Shown here in pieces: positions 48,667 through 63,800 of a stretch of 64,000 bases of DNA. The DNA is taken from NCBI GenBank assembly GCA_950295325.1, contig OX485806.1, positions 13,454,001 through 13,518,000 of the forward strand, given 5' to 3'. The notes under the pieces are model-generated. The model saw only the letters and a program-made list of their open reading frames with translations, was not told where the DNA came from and did no database searches. Source of the stretch: Polytrichum commune (Eukaryota; Streptophyta; Polytrichopsida; Polytrichales; Polytrichaceae). The stretch's first letter is position 1. Every line of letters starts with the position of its first letter. The translations under genes and the position numbers were made by a program.

Positions 48667-51600
48667 ATGGACGACTCCGACTACTCTGACATGGAGAATG
48701 TGGGAGTGGTTAAGAAGAAGGTGCGAGTCTTGTGATGTTTTTGTCTTCTTTTCCTCCTCTGGCTCTTATAATGGTGTCTTGAAGTGGAAATGTCCTACAT
48801 GTCCATGTCTCGCCGTAACTTTGGGTGTTGCTTGAGAATGGAATTGACCTCTAAGTAGGTTAGTTATATTGATCTAACACTTGGATGCTTAAGAAATAGA
48901 AGGCGGTTGGTTGTGTGCGCAAATGTGGGAGTGGGGAAGAGGAAGATGCGAGTCTTGTGAATTTGTTCTTGGTTTTCTTGGTACTTGTATGTGTATATAG
49001 CTCGGTCACTTGAGCTATGGCGCTTGTGGTGTCTCGAAGTGGAAGTATCTGCTGTGTCTCGCAGCAGACCTAGACGCGTGACAGGCTTCCGAAGTGAACC
49101 ACAGAGAGGAATTAGGGTCATTCGCAGGGACCTTGAACCGGAATATATGGATAGATGTGCGTAGCCCGTAGGGAAAATTGACTTCTAATTAAGTTGGTCA
49201 CAGCATCACTTAGATTCTTGAGAAGTGGAAAGCTGATCTGTGTAAACACAGAAGAATGCTAAACTTCTTCAAGAGGACCTCTCTTTTGTGCAATCATCAC
49301 ATGTTTCCATGTGAGCTATGTGGCATGGGGAATACTTCACCTCGTTTATTTCCCTCCTTTGCTAAATCATTTTGGCATGAAAGAGGTGTGCTAGTGGTAA
49401 TGAATCAAGTCTCCATAGGGGACGCAACCGGAAAAGAAAGGGCCACATGGTTTGCGGCCGGATAAGTAACTGTACCTGCTTAGTGACCAAAAGTTTGTTC
49501 AAGCTATGTGTTACTCCTCCTTAACATCCTACTGTACGAAGAAATCCGCAGTAGGAAGAAATGGCGAATATGGAGTTTCGCGGCTCTCTGTTTCTGACGT
49601 TTGTGGAATCATGAACAGGTCACCAAAGCCAAGGCGGTGGCTGGGGAAAAGGTAGCGAAGGCAGCGCCCAAAGCGAAGAAGCAGCCTCTCCAAGTTAGCT
49701 CGCCGTTTGACTCAGACGCGAACATCGTCCCAGACCTAGTTGCGAAAGTGAGTAAGCTTCAGATTTCCAACAAGTCGATCGAGGAGACGTATCAGAAGAA
49801 GACGCAGCTTGAGCACATTCTGTTGAGGCCTGACACATACGTCGGTAGTATTGAGAAGCACACGCAGGCTCTCTGGGTGTTCGAGGATGGAAGCATGGTC
49901 AATCGGAATGTGTCATTTGTACCCGGATTGTACAAGATATTTGATGAGATTTTGGTGAATGCCGCGGACAACAAGCAGCGCGATCCTTCCATGGACACCT
50001 TGAAGGTCAGGATCAAGCGCTCCACTGGCTCATCATCATCATCATTGTTACCAGATTATTATAACATTCCTATGTGCACACCTAAGTCCACATTGACTTT
50101 TTTGGTCCTTTTTGGACATATAAGACACCACCTCATTTCGAGATAAACCTCGAGACTTACGATGGGAGCTAAGTATGACTTAGCACTAAATGATATCATA
50201 TCACTTTGCTTAACATAAAGTGACACATTGTATGCCATATAAGATTTGATGTCAACTCCAACATTAGGTGCGAACATGTTGTATGCTTGTTATTTTCTAA
50301 GATTGTGTTACCATTGGCTCACCGATTGGTGTCACCGGACCCTTAACTTCCTATTTGTCTTTGAGAGTCAGAATATGGTTGGGCGTGTTTAAGTCAGCTG
50401 AAAAAACGTTTACTAACAATCTAATGTTACTCGAATAGTGCCTCAAGTAAGATGTGTCTGATGTTATCCTTGTATATATGCAGGTGGAGATTGATGCCGA
50501 AGAAGGTCGCATTAGTGTTTACAATAATGGTGATGGTGTCCCTGTCGAAATTCATAAAGAGGAAGGAGTCTATGTCCCTGAGATGATCTTCGGTCATCTT
50601 CTCACTAGCAGCAATTACAATGACGCGGAGAAAAAAACCACTGGTGGTCGAAATGGTTACGGAGCCAAGCTCGCAAACATCTTCTCCACGGAATTCACCA
50701 TAGAAACTGCAGATGGAAAACGCCTGAGACGTTACAAGCAGGTAGACTTCTTATTATATTTTCGTAAGAATCAACCTTCGCATTTATTGATTGGGCTTGT
50801 GCTACAGTTAGTTGTTTGCAAATGACGCAGCGGGTTTCAAATATATTCTCGTTGAGTTCTGTCTCGTTGAGTAGGGAGGAGAAGTGTCTTAATGGTGGAT
50901 GCCCACTGTTTGTATTTGCGAAGGTGTTTACAAACAACATGAGCAACAAGACAGAACCTCAAATCACAAAGTGCAAGTCCAACGAAAATTGGACGAAGGT
51001 CACCTTCAAACCTGACCTGTCCAAGTTCAACATGAATCATCTTGAGGCAGATGTGGTGGCTCTCATGAGCAAGCGTGTAATGGATATAGCTGGTTGCCTG
51101 GGTAAAGGCGTGAAAGTTGAGCTCAATGGCCAGCGCCTCCCCATCAAATCGTTTCAAGACTATGTGGGTCTTTATCTTGCTGTTGCAAACAACGGCCGAG
51201 AAGAGCCTCTTCCTAGGTTCGTAAGTTCTGACCTGATGTCCTCCAGCCTTTTCGGGTATATTCCCGAGACTCAACGCAGGCTGCCTTCTTTCGGCGTTTT
51301 TAAGTGTCTTTATCAATTAGAAGAACCAATATGCCATGGGTCAACACAGTGCAGTAGTCTGTAATCCCGTATTTGTTCACCTATAATTTTTGTAAGCACA
51401 TGGGCAAATTGTTCCCATGGGCTTACCATATTCTAAATGATCGTACTAAACTATCTCTACGTTGGGGAATGTTATTGGCTGATTCCCATCAATCCCGTCT
51501 CATCGTTCTGTTGCAACCCTCAGCATTGAAGTTAGACACTCTTGCCTGAACAATTCGACTTATTTGTGGATGTACATACGTGCTATTGCAGGATATATGA

Positions 51601-54600
51601 GAGGGTCAATGACCGCTGGGAAGTTTGTGTCAGTCTCAGTGACGGACAATTTAACCAGGTAGGTCTTATCTCTATGCATCTGTTCTTCCACGACATGGTT
51701 GATCAATCGTTGCCTCCCTTAATATTTTTGGACATGGTGGTGATTAACGGGCTGATTCCATCGCTGTTCCTTGATTCTGGTTGGCAGGTGAGTTTTTGTA
51801 ACAGCATTGCCACTATAAGAGGAGGAACACATGTACAATACGTGGCGGACCAGATTGTTTCCCATGTCATGGGAATAGTTAACAAGAAGAACAAAACTGC
51901 AGGGGTTAAGCCTTTCCAGATCAAGAATCACATGTGGGTTTTTGTCAACGCGCTTATTGACAATCCCACGTTCGATTCCCAAACGAAGGAGACCTTAACA
52001 ACCCGTTCAGGGAGCTTTGGATCGAAGTGTGAACTTTCGGCGGATTTTATGAAGAAAGGTACTTCAGAAGCTGTCGTCTAGTGCAGTGGGTGGTAGCTTT
52101 CGATGGCGAACTCTGATATCCACCTCAATAATAAACATCATATGCAGTTGCTGTACGTATTATATACGATAAGTTGATATGCACGATTTACTCAGGTGGT
52201 GGCAGTGTCTCACCCTTGAACATTGGTTGATGCAGTTACAAAATGTGGAGTAGTGGAGAATGTTTTGACATGGGCCGACTTCAAGCAAAGCAAAGAACTC
52301 AAGAAAAACGATGGCACCAAACGTCAACGTATTACTGGCATTCCAAAACTGGATGATGCCAATGACGCTGGAGGGAGAACCTCTGATCAATGTACTTTGA
52401 TTCTGACAGAGGGAGATTCTGCCAAAGCTCTTGCTGTAAGCCCTAGCTCCTCATTCTATTGGAATCACTAGAAGCCATTCAATATATACTTTTTTTCCTT
52501 CAATTTAGGAGTTCCGCGTACAGGGTGGTTTGCATTTGAATACAAAATGACAAAATGGTGTAGCCAAGTGTGCCAATTCATTGGTTGTGGGTTGCCATTT
52601 GCAGATGAGTGGTATCAGTGTTGTTGGGCGCGATAAATATGGCGTGTTTCCATTACGAGGAAAGCTTCTCAACGTCCGGGAAGCCAGCCACAAACAAATT
52701 ATGGATAATGCAGAGATAACCAATATTAAACGTATCCTTGGACTTCAGCATGGAAAGGACTATGATAGCACCAAATCCTTAAGATATGGTCACCTGATGA
52801 TCATGACTGATCAGGTTGGTATTCAGGACGATTGCTTTAGGATTGGAATAATTTGTTGCGACTGTTTCATAAATTGGTATACCGAGGCCATCCGCTGGAG
52901 CTAACCTTGTCTTGTTTCTTTCAGGATCATGATGGGTCCCATATCAAAGGGCTTCTGATCAACTTCATTCATTCCTTCTGGCCCTCGCTTCTGAAGATTC
53001 CGTCTTTCCTCGTGGAATTTATTACCCCCATTGTGAAGGTAATCATATCTTGCAGTTATAGGTGGCACAACTGGCAAGCATTGAGTGCAATTTGCTGAAT
53101 TCATATTGGTAATATCAGTGGTATATCTTCACCTAAGTTGAGTATTCCGATTTGTGCAGGCAACCAACAAGACCAAGACCTTGTCATTCTATACGATGCC
53201 CGAGTATGAGAATTGGAAAGAGTCCCTTGCAGGTGAAACAAAAGGGTGGACCATCAAATACTATAAGGTCTGGTCATCAGTGAACCTTGCCAGGTCTCTC
53301 AGCGAGATTATGAAATTGACTCTTGAACTGTACTCTGCCTCCAAAACATTTCCTGTTGGATGTAAATAGTGTTACACGTAAGGGTCACTCGTTTAATTGA
53401 ACTATCAGTGCTTGCAATTGGGTTGCTGTTGCATCTTATTGATGGTATTAAATTGGACGGTCTGAGCAGGGTCTGGGTACATCAACATCAAAGGAAGGAA
53501 AGGAGTACTTCCGTGAACTAGTCAGACACAAGAAAGACTTCAAGTGGGAAAGTGACATAGACGGTGATGCTATTGAGATGGCTTTCAGTAAGAAGAAAAT
53601 CGAGGCCCGGAAGACCTGGTTGCGTCATTATGAGGTGAACACTCTGAAAACTTGGGTTGACTGTCTTCTTTTGAGGTCGTGGTTCCATGGTGTCGAGTGT
53701 CATTACTCTGTGTAATGTACCAGTGTACTTGCTGCACTTGTAACCCTAAACCATTCAAAAAATCTGATGTATTTTCTTGCGACACTTGGCAGCCTGGTAC
53801 GTTTCTGGACATGACTGCGGACAAGATCAAATACAGTGATTTTGTGAACAAGGAGCTTATCCTGTTCTCTATGGCGGATCTTTCGAGATCAATCCCCTCC
53901 ATGGTGGATGGACTGAAGCCCGGCCAACGGAAAATCCTCTTCTGTTGTTTCAAGAGGAATTTCGTGAGAGAGGCTAAGGTATGTACAGCTTGGGTATACT
54001 CCCATGGTTTCTGGGTGCATAAATAGAATCGCATTGTAAGCTTTAAACACAAGAATCATTACTTGTTTTCGATGTCCTCGGCGTACATAATGGGGTATAT
54101 GACACGAAAGTACCTACAGACAGTGTCTGCATTCTGATATTCGGTTCGTCTGCAGGTTGCCCAATTTTCAGGTTATGTGTCAGAGCACTCTGCCTACCAT
54201 CATGGAGAGCAGAGCTTGGCAAGCACAATCATCGGAATGGCACAAAACTTTGTTGGAAGCAACAACATCAATCTTCTCGCACCTCAGGGTCAATTTGGTA
54301 CCCGTGAACAGGGAGGAAAGAATCATGCGAGCCCACGTTACATTTTCACGTGTCTGGCACCCATCACGCGAGCTCTCTTCCCTGAAGCAGATGATGTCCT
54401 CCTTGACTACATGAAAGAGGATGGGCAGTCGATAGAGCCAACTTGGTATGCTCCCATCCTACCTCTGGTCCTTGTCAACGGTAGTGAGGGTATCGGGACA
54501 GGCTGGAGCTCTTTCGTTCCTAATTACAACCCTCGAGACATCGTGCGTAACATCAAGTGCTTGCTCCGAGGTGAAGAAATGGTGCCTATGGACCCATGGT

Positions 54601-57600
54601 ACAAAGGCTTTAAGGTGAACACATCTTCCTGGGCTCTCAGTGACGCTTTCCTTGGTTGCGCTGATCCTTGGTAGGAGTGAGTCAACTGAAGGTGGGACTG
54701 ACGTTGTTTTTCTTTTCTTCAGGGGACTATTGAGCGATCAGCCACGAAGGAAACTGGGTTCACCTATACCATTACAGGTATCATCGACCAAGTTGATGAG
54801 ACAACTATCAAGATCTCGGAGCTTCCTGTCCGCAAGTGGACACAGGACTACAAGGAGTTCCTGGATGCAATGTTGACTGTCAGCGAGAAGAACAAGGAGC
54901 CCTTCATCAGGGTATTACTCTTCTCTCCTAGTCTACTTGAAATTCAGCTGTAACAGAAAAAATCCTATCACGGAAATATATCTAAGAGTCGATAGTTTTG
55001 CCCCATCTTTTGATATTGCTCCGGAACCTCTTGGTAGTCTCATTTGCTGGCCTTCCGGAAAGACTGAAATGTTGTCTCTTTTCCAGGACTTCCGAGAGCA
55101 CAACACTGATACAAAGGTCCACTTCGAGATTTCTCTCTCAGAGGAGAACATGGCCATAGCTCATGCAGAAGGACTTGTGAAGAAGTTCAAGCTCACCACC
55201 ACGATCAGTACAAGCAACATGCATTTGTTTGATCCTAACGGCTTGATCAAGAAATATGAAACACCAGAGCAAAGTAAAATCCTCTCACCAACATTTCAAT
55301 ATTTAGTGAAGCACTACCTGTTAATCAAATTGTTGGATATTCGTGCCTTTAAAGCGTGGTCAAAGAAGGGTGAAGGAGATACGGGGCTTGGGTTGGGTTG
55401 AGCTTGTGTACCTGTTTTCCTGCCTGTTTCCAATATGCTGAAGAAAGAAATTGACGCCGGTACTGTAATTACTGTTTGCAGTTCTCGAGGAGTTTTATGA
55501 CATCCGATTGGAACTTTACGTCAAGAGAAAGGTAATATTTGGTTAATAGAATTTTTGTGATATTTCTCCCCGTATTTTGTGTAAGCATCATTAATTCAAT
55601 AAGCTGTGATCGACGCTTCTAAGATTCAGGTATTGATGACTTGAATGCAGGCGGTTCAACTTGAAAACCTACAATACGAACTGTTGAAAGTGGACAATAA
55701 AGTGCGGTTTATCCTTGGGGTTGTGAGAGGAGAAATCATTGTGAACAACCGGAAGCGGGCAGACCTGTTGGCTGATCTTCAGGAGAGAGGCTTCACTCCC
55801 TTCCCCAAGAAGGCAAAGTCATCGGATCCTCCTGTGGTGGGCGCGGACAATGTGCCAGAGGGAGAGGAGAATCCAGAGCTGGTATGGGGATCACTTTCTT
55901 TGAACACGAAGGACTGAAAATGCATAGCAATCGAGTTGCTCCGTGTCATAATCGAGGTGTAAATTTAGTGTCTGACTTCTTTTTGATGTCTGCAGGACAT
56001 AAAGGTGAAAGGAGGAATCAAGGTCGGTGATTATGAGTACCTGTTGTCTATGCCCATTGGGACCCTCACGTTTGAGAAGGTGGAGCAGTTGCGGTCACAG
56101 CGAGATCAGATGGAACATGATGTGGAAGAACTCAAGAAGGCCACCCCCAAGTCCTTATGGGAGAAGGACCTTGATAACTTCCTTGTCAAGTTGGATGTAA
56201 GTTTCTTCTTGTTCGCAAGGAGCATGGCTACTCTGGATACGTTTCTCTTTGGGTGATGATGTTTCCGAACGGATTGGTAATGTCACAGTTGGTCGCACCG
56301 ACAAAAAGGGGTTCTAAATGTATCAAGATTTTTTTCACTGTACTTTTTTTTGTTGGGCTATATATCACCAGTCTGTGACACTCAAGTGCAATTGATACAG
56401 GCTCAAGAAGTGCAAGAGGAGCAGGATGCAGTGTATGAGGCCAAGCACAATGCGAAAGAGGGATCTAATATGAATTTCAAGAAGACAGCTCCCAAGAAGG
56501 CTGCTGCTGCTCCTAAACCGAAGAAGGCTGTTGAAGCCGATGTCGAGGAGGGTGACAATGAGTCGCCGGCTGAGCCGGTTGTCGCCAAAGCTCCAGCAAG
56601 AAGTAATCAATCCTATACTGAGATGATGTTCCTTATTCCAGTTGAAAGGGTTTTGAGAGAAACAGGTGGACCGGGTAGTATTGGGTTATGCGTTTGAGGT
56701 TTCGATTCTGCACTTGTTGGGTGTTTTTAGCCTTCAGCTGTCTCAAAGTAGTTTTTTGTCATGCAGAGAAAGATACTGAGCCAGTGGCGAAACCACGGGC
56801 AAAGCCTGCTGCCAAGAAGGCGCCCAAGAAGGTTGTGGAGCTTGATGATAGTGATGACGAGGATTTTACGACCAGTTTGCGCGAACGCCTGGCTTCTTAC
56901 AATGCAAAAGTCACTCAGCCCAGCGTGGTGATCGGTGAGTTCCTATATGAGAAGAGTCTTTCGATATCAAAGATGTGTTCAAATTTCGTTCTTCACATGA
57001 GGTCCATTTGGATTGCGTCTCCCACTCTTAAAATTGATTTTCCAGCTTCTCGATTCTGTCGATATGAACCCAATTCTCAGCGACGAGTTCATGAAAGTTT
57101 GGATCGAAGCTTCAGTCATGTTCAGAATCTCAGAAGTCGTTCTGTGTAGAATGACCCTCTCCCGCGTTACGATTTGCTGTCAATCAAGTTACAGTGAATG
57201 CCACGAGCGTCCCTGGTTTCAATTATCAGTGTCTTTCCTACTCGCACTAATATTGCAAGGACAAGTGTCCTCCAATATTCTCATTTTAAGAGGGGGAATT
57301 ACTGTGTTATTTTTCAGAGGATGTGAACTCCGACATTGAGTACGAGGCTCCAAAGGTCACCAAAGCAGCTGCACCACCTAAGAAGCGAGTCCAGAAGCAA
57401 CACATCGTCTCTTCCGATAGCGAAGAAGATGAGGCTCCCAAGGCCACCAAAGCCGCACCAGCCGCCAGGAAGAAGCAGCAGCAACAACCGAGAGGTTCCG
57501 ACAGCGAGGAGGAGCCTCCAGTAAAGGTCACCAAAGCGGCACCAGCCAAGAAGAGGCTTCAAAAGGCTACTACTACTGGCGCAAAGCAAAATGAGAAGGT

Positions 57601-57874
57601 GGCGGTGGTCGAAGAATCCTCGTCAGTGTCAGTGGTGGAGTCCCCTGAACCAACGAAGGTTCGGAAGATTAAAGTGTCCCCTTTCAACAAGAAGACCAAA
57701 GCGTTGACGTCCAAGGAGGTGATGGAAGCGGCCGTGGCGGAGGCTGCCAACCGACCTCAGCGGGCTGCGGCCGGACGACGGAAGGTGCAGTATATAATCA
57801 GCGACAGCAGCGAAGAAGACAAGGGAGAGAGTGAGTCGGACGCCTCTGTCTTCTCCGACACCGAAAGCTTTTGA
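48667..57874 (+). CDS. TOP2: DNA topoisomerase II
   Basis: Nuclear type IIA topoisomerase passing one duplex through another to decatenate and untangle chromosomes. Exons 48667-48720, 49619-50005, 50484-50741, 50924-51216, 51592-51658, 51788-52058, 52236-52435, 52605-52814, 52925-53038, 53160-53267, 53470-53634, 53793-53978, 54156-54614, 54723-54911, 55087-55273, 55482-55531, 55651-55881, 55996-56196, 56401-56602, 56767-56934, 57318-57874. The phases close and give 1518 aa, near the usual plant size. The ATPase has 'DEILVNAADN', 'NNGDGVP' and 'GGRNGYGAKLANIF', plus 'QTKETL' as the K-loop. TOPRIM shows 'EGDSAKALA' (about 502) and 'DHDGSH' (about 581). The catalytic tyrosine is Tyr833 in 'SPRYIFT' (54339-54341). 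The C-terminal 300 residues are lysine/alanine and acid-rich with SDSEEDE-type patches, typical of the regulatory tail. Confidence 0.97.
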
Positions 57875-60800
57875 TGAGGTCGCCCGCAAGAAGACGAAGA
57901 AGAAAATTAGGTCAGTTCATATCAGAAAGTACATTTGTAGTGTGTACATATGTAGATGATGGCGGCACGAATTTCCTGGGGTCATAGATTATGACCTTCT
58001 GTACCATAGGGACTGGGGCTCATTTCTCAGTAACCGAAACACATACATTGGCACTTGGATTACGTGTTGTAATTTGCTTCATGCTCTCTTTCCATTCTAG
58101 CATGCTCACTGAGTTTGTTTCTTATTACGTTTGATGTTATTATAGACTTCTAATTGGCGCCAAAACATTTTGGGTCCAAAATTGAAACAGCGTCTTATTT
58201 CATATGGACTGCAACATGATCTGCATGAATTTTCCATGTTTTTTTTCAACCTTGTGAACGAGACATGATCATTTGCGTTCCTTCAAATCAAGTCGTTTCA
58301 GTGAGGGCTTCACATAAAGGACCCCTTCATTTACTGAATTGACTCCACCATGGCTGTGGTGAACTTCTCACACATCAAACGAAGATGATCAATTTTTGCA
58401 GATCCATCTGGCTAGGTAGGTGTGTAATTTCCTGGAGTTCATGGATTATTGGCCTTCTGTCAGCTTACTGTAGAGAACCTCGTGCTTTTCTCAGAAATGC
58501 CATAGAATGACATGGTTGGTACTTGGGATTGCAGGCTGTTATAAACTCTTCCATGTTCTTCCTTTTGAGTCTGCTCACATTTGTTTCCAACGATGGAAAT
58601 CGAAGCATCAAAAGCAGAAGATTATTCACTTGTAAAGATACAGAGATACAATTATTAGCTTGAGGAAGGTCAATTTATTCACTATAGTTCTCTTCAGCAT
58701 ATGTTTGAAGCTCTAATAGTGGGTATGAAGGTAAAGACGCAGAGACATGGCATTTCTATAGTACTCTATTAAGGTAATTTCCAGATTGAAGGAGATGAGA
58801 TTGGCAACAAACAATTGGTGTCTGCAGACTTTCACTTGCCATTGTGAAAAGTCTTCTATCTTTGCCACCTTGCGATTTGTTGCATTTTTTCGTTTGAAGC
58901 TCCACACCGCTATACAAGTTCAATTGATCCATGACATTTGTGAGACAATCAGCAGGGGATTTGTATACGAGGGTACCTCTCATCCATCCAACATAAAAAC
59001 TTGACTTCCTATAGGTTCGTTACCGATTCATATCAAATGACCTGAAGTAGACTAATTCGAGATCTTTAAAACTAATTCCGGTGTCAAGTCAAATTAAAAA
59101 AGTAACCTCCGGGCTGCATGCTATTTCAGAAATTATATTCGTATATGATAATTCAACAGGGAAGCTGGGGCTGGTAAACTCCTCATCATTTCAAACATAT
59201 AGTAATACAGGAGATTTATACAGTTCAGTATGATATATGTGGCAGTCGCAGAGAGCGAGGTAATTCAAACAAATTTGGACTTGTTGAGAGTATGGATTCA
59301 TCATGGATGCTTTCTGTTGCCACCAATTTAAGAATTTGAGATATGTGTTCGTACATCTTGGATGATGGCACACTGCACCGCTTATGGTATTCAGTGTCAC
59401 GTACACTATTCGCCAAGGGCCTAAACTAGATGTCTAGAGGTTTCAAAGTGTCATGCCCGCTAATTGTCAATATAATTCCATTTGCTAAGTTCTTTTAAGT
59501 GAAAAAATGTCTACATTATGATGTTTAGAGTAGCACATTGGGATACTTGAGATTATAGTCTTGGTGTTTTAGTGTGCAAAAGGAAGATATTTTTGTGTGT
59601 TTACATTTTAGTATGCAAGAGGAAAATATTCTTGAGCAGACTTTATGGCAAGTGTCATTTGTGTACACTTTGATCAACTTGTAGACCATTGTGTAACATT
59701 GGCATGCACCTCATAACACTATTGAACATACTCATGCCAATATAGTAAGCACACTTGAATGCCAAGTGTCATGAGGTGACACTTATGGTGAAATAGTCAA
59801 TCATTGGTATAACCTAGCATGCATATGCCTCAAAATAGGGTAAGTGACATTATTACGCATGTGACACTAAATACCATAAACAATGTAGTGAAACCAAGCC
59901 CCTTAGGTATAGGGCCAATTGCATCCAGTTGGATCCCACTAGAATAACTCGGGGTTTCTAACATCATTTGCAATGTCAAATAAGCTTCAAATAGACCTTT
60001 TCATGTTGTAGAATATTTCACCATATTCTCACCTTTACAAAAGTTCGGCTTGGGGTTCATGTTGTCTATGTAAACCCATCCATTGTGGATGAAGGGGCTC
60101 CAATGAAAAAAATCCCCTACAAGTTGAGGGCCGATTCCTTCTTTGATTCTATTTCTGTAGTCAAACCATCTAAATATAACCCTTTATAGGTTATAATAGA
60201 ATTCACTGCATTTTCACCTTCAGAATGGATGAGTTTACATAGGCACCCCGTATATATCCCTAGCTACAAAGTTCTATCCTACACCTCCACTCCCAAGACT
60301 TATATGGGACTATCTATCTACTTTGGTGGATAAACCCACACATGCTTAACATTGAGACACTTTCAACTCATCCCCTACTAGAAATCTCCATAAAAAAAAA
60401 TCATCCACTAGATGATTATTATTGTGCCTTTATCTTCTTCTTGTTTGTAGTGGAAACTTGGACAACTGGAGTGGTTGGTTTCGGGCCAAGTTTGCAAGAG
60501 TCAACGTCCTACACAAACAAGACTTGGCCATCAAACCACAAAGCTCATCACATATGTCTTTACGTTGGAGCACATTTAAAAGTAGATCGTAAGTTATTTA
60601 TTATTGTAGTAATAATAATAATAAGAAGAAGAAGAAGAAGAAAATACACATATTAGAGAAAGAGTATAGATTATGAACCATCAACGAGTTGTATTTGGCC
60701 TTGGCCTTTTCACTCAATGTGACGCCATCCAAATAGTGGCCTAGTGCCGTTCGCAACTCTACATTTTCATCCATCAGCTTTGACTTCTCCATCTCAAGGG

Positions 60801-63800
60801 CCAATTTATCCAACATCACCTGCACTTAGAAATCGATCAGACAATAATATAGAGCTCAAGAACACTTCATCAATCCTTGAAAGGGATAATTTCCCCAATG
60901 AGACTCTCAACTTCAAATGCCTAGAGCTTGCTGAGAACTCGGTAGTTTGTAGCGATTTCTTTTAATTCATAGACAAATATTTTAAGTTGTCTATCGTTTT
61001 TAAAACCTCGTAACATTGTTCGTATTCATAACAATGTTCTGTGGGACTGATAATATTCCACAAAACATTTCCGAATATTCCTCCATCTAGACTGAATGTG
61101 GGGAATATTCTATGAAATAATGTCAGTCCCACAAAATATTGTTATGGATATGAATAATGTTATGCTTGACTACAAAACTTGTCAAGAATCATCTTCTATG
61201 CCATGAAATGTTCGCATCTCCAAAATGTTGAGAATTTTGTCACTTAAAAAACATATAATGTTTGCAACACACTATTCGGTATTTATGATTTTAGGTAATC
61301 ACATTAACTTTGTCATCCAACTTGAATTGAAATAAACATTTTTTATGAGGTTTTGAAGAAACGAGTCTAAATTCATTTTGAGAGGATCAAAAGTATTTCC
61401 CGAACTGTGTGGATGTGATCCTTTTATGGTCCTACACAAACTCTCTTTTGTGACAATCCTAAAAAAATTATCCAAGTTGAGAATTCCATGCATTTATAAC
61501 ACAAGGCTTAGAATGCACAGTACATCCTTGTCCTTTAACTTTAATCAACAAGAGCGCCATTGATATTAAGAAAATTATTGATTGAAAAATTTGATTGAAA
61601 AATTAAACATCATAGGCATATTGGGAAGGACATGATGAGATTGGGGAACACATCAGAAATCCATGTAAGGTAGACGTGCCTAATTCAATTACTTATCTTA
61701 ATCAAACATCTATATTTGAATGGTATGTGATTTGGTATGGCTCCAAGACTGTATACCCAAAAAACATGTCTTTGAAAATATTGGACTTTGTGCTCTAAAT
61801 GCGACAACCATTCTAGGCGCAAGAATCACCATAAGTAGGGGAGGGAGGGGGACCTAAATGACCATCTAATGAGCACGAGGATCAAATGATGTCCAAAAGT
61901 TATGAGGAAAGTGGCTATAGCCTCGATTTGGGATCTGTCTAAATACCCCCATCGAGCGTGGCTCAGAGGCCAGGTTCGGGAGGGGGTGGCTGGGGTGGGG
62001 TAAAACATGCCCCCTATTTTTTTAATTGGGTGGGGCCTTACTTGATCTCATAGGGGGCTTCCTAGAGTAATTTGGGGCCGCATGACCCAAATTTAGCCAA
62101 AAAAAACCAAAAAAAGTCCCCAAGGGACCAAAACGGGGAGGGCCAGAAAAATGAACCCCACCAAACCTGGCCTCCGAGCCACGCTTGATGGGGGTATTTA
62201 GACCCACCCCTCGATTTGGATGTGCTAACCATCTCGTACTAATCGCACATTTCATGTCCTAAGAGAAAGTGGGCTAGTTGGAAGGACCTTGTTGTGGCGC
62301 TTTTGGAAGTTTTGCATGTAATCGAGCTCGGCAACTTCATTTCCATCGTCATCCACCGCATATGTGGCCCACCGGAACGTTTCATTTGGCGCCAAAGGCT
62401 CCGCACTCGTCTTCACCGTGACGTCGATGGGAATATGCATTTGCATGCTTAGCCTTAAGTTCGGGGACTTTGGTTCCATGTGCCCGGCCGTTGGCTCCCC
62501 ACATACAACATCCTCCAATAACTCATCTGCGTGTATCCCATGTATTTTACCTGCATCCGATTCAATTCAATAAAAGAAAAAAATATATAAGTTTCAAGTT
62601 ACACTAATGCCGCCCCCGACCTCTAGAATAAAAAATGTAACACTATGCTTGATGCTAAAATACTCATTTGTACATGTTCTCACCAACCAAAGAAATGATA
62701 TGTGATCACTTTCTTTGTTTCTCTTTGAAGCTATTACATAGTTTTGTGGGTGGAGCTTGCAACAAGTCACATTAAGCGTCATGCCCCTTATATCATCCAA
62801 CAAAATGTTGTCAAAGAGTATGTACTTTGGGTAAGTAACTTTTGATAACAAAATTCAAATGAGACACACCTTGGTGTGTAGGGATCCCCTGTCAAATGCT
62901 AACAATAATCCTTGAATATTTTTGTTGAAATAATAGTTTGCATGCTCAATGTTTAAAGTGACAGTTTTATTTTAGGATCCTCTACGTTAATGTTTCGCAA
63001 TTTCATCATGTGCTATGGAGGACAAATTTGAGAGCTTACATTTTTCTTGCTCGGCCGCCATTGACATCTCCAAGTCGAGGCTCGCCAAGGGCGCCATTGG
63101 AACCGATGCTGTGTACAATGGGTTGAATGGGAAGATTTGTTCGTGCTCTGTTTCCAGCTGCAAAATACAAATCCATCACTAGCACATCTACATAACCAAC
63201 ATGCTATGCCCTTCATACAATTCAATAATAATGCTTACATGTTCGAAAATTCACAGTACATAACAAATTACGGTGCAAAAATATGGTGAACCTTGTTCCA
63301 TTTTGGGCACATTAGTTTAGGGAACCCCAAAATCGTCTAGAAATGAAATAGCAACACTCGATGAGCTAGGGATGGGGTTATTGAGTGACAAGATTCATTC
63401 ATGCCTCATTTGTTCTTGTTTTATTTCCTAAACCCTTAACCCTAAATCACAAATCCATCAATAGCACATCAACATAAATGACCCATTGTGCATAAGACGT
63501 GCTTCACAAGATTTAGCTGGCATGAATCCAAGAACAAGAAGAAACAACGCACCTTTCTACAGAGTGCTGCCAATTTTTGAAGAACTTGGACTCTGTCGAG
63601 GTACTTTTGGAGTGTTTTCGTGGCGTCCCCTACATCCTTTGAAATTACCTGCTTAAAACATTTCTCGTGGATCTCAAAACCTAAACTTTGCACTGCTAAC
63701 ATAGAATTCCTAGGCAATCGTCATGCATTGGTGAAAGAACAATATAAATCTACCACTCTGATAGACTTGCAAATTTTCTTGTGATAGAGGACAAGTTTCC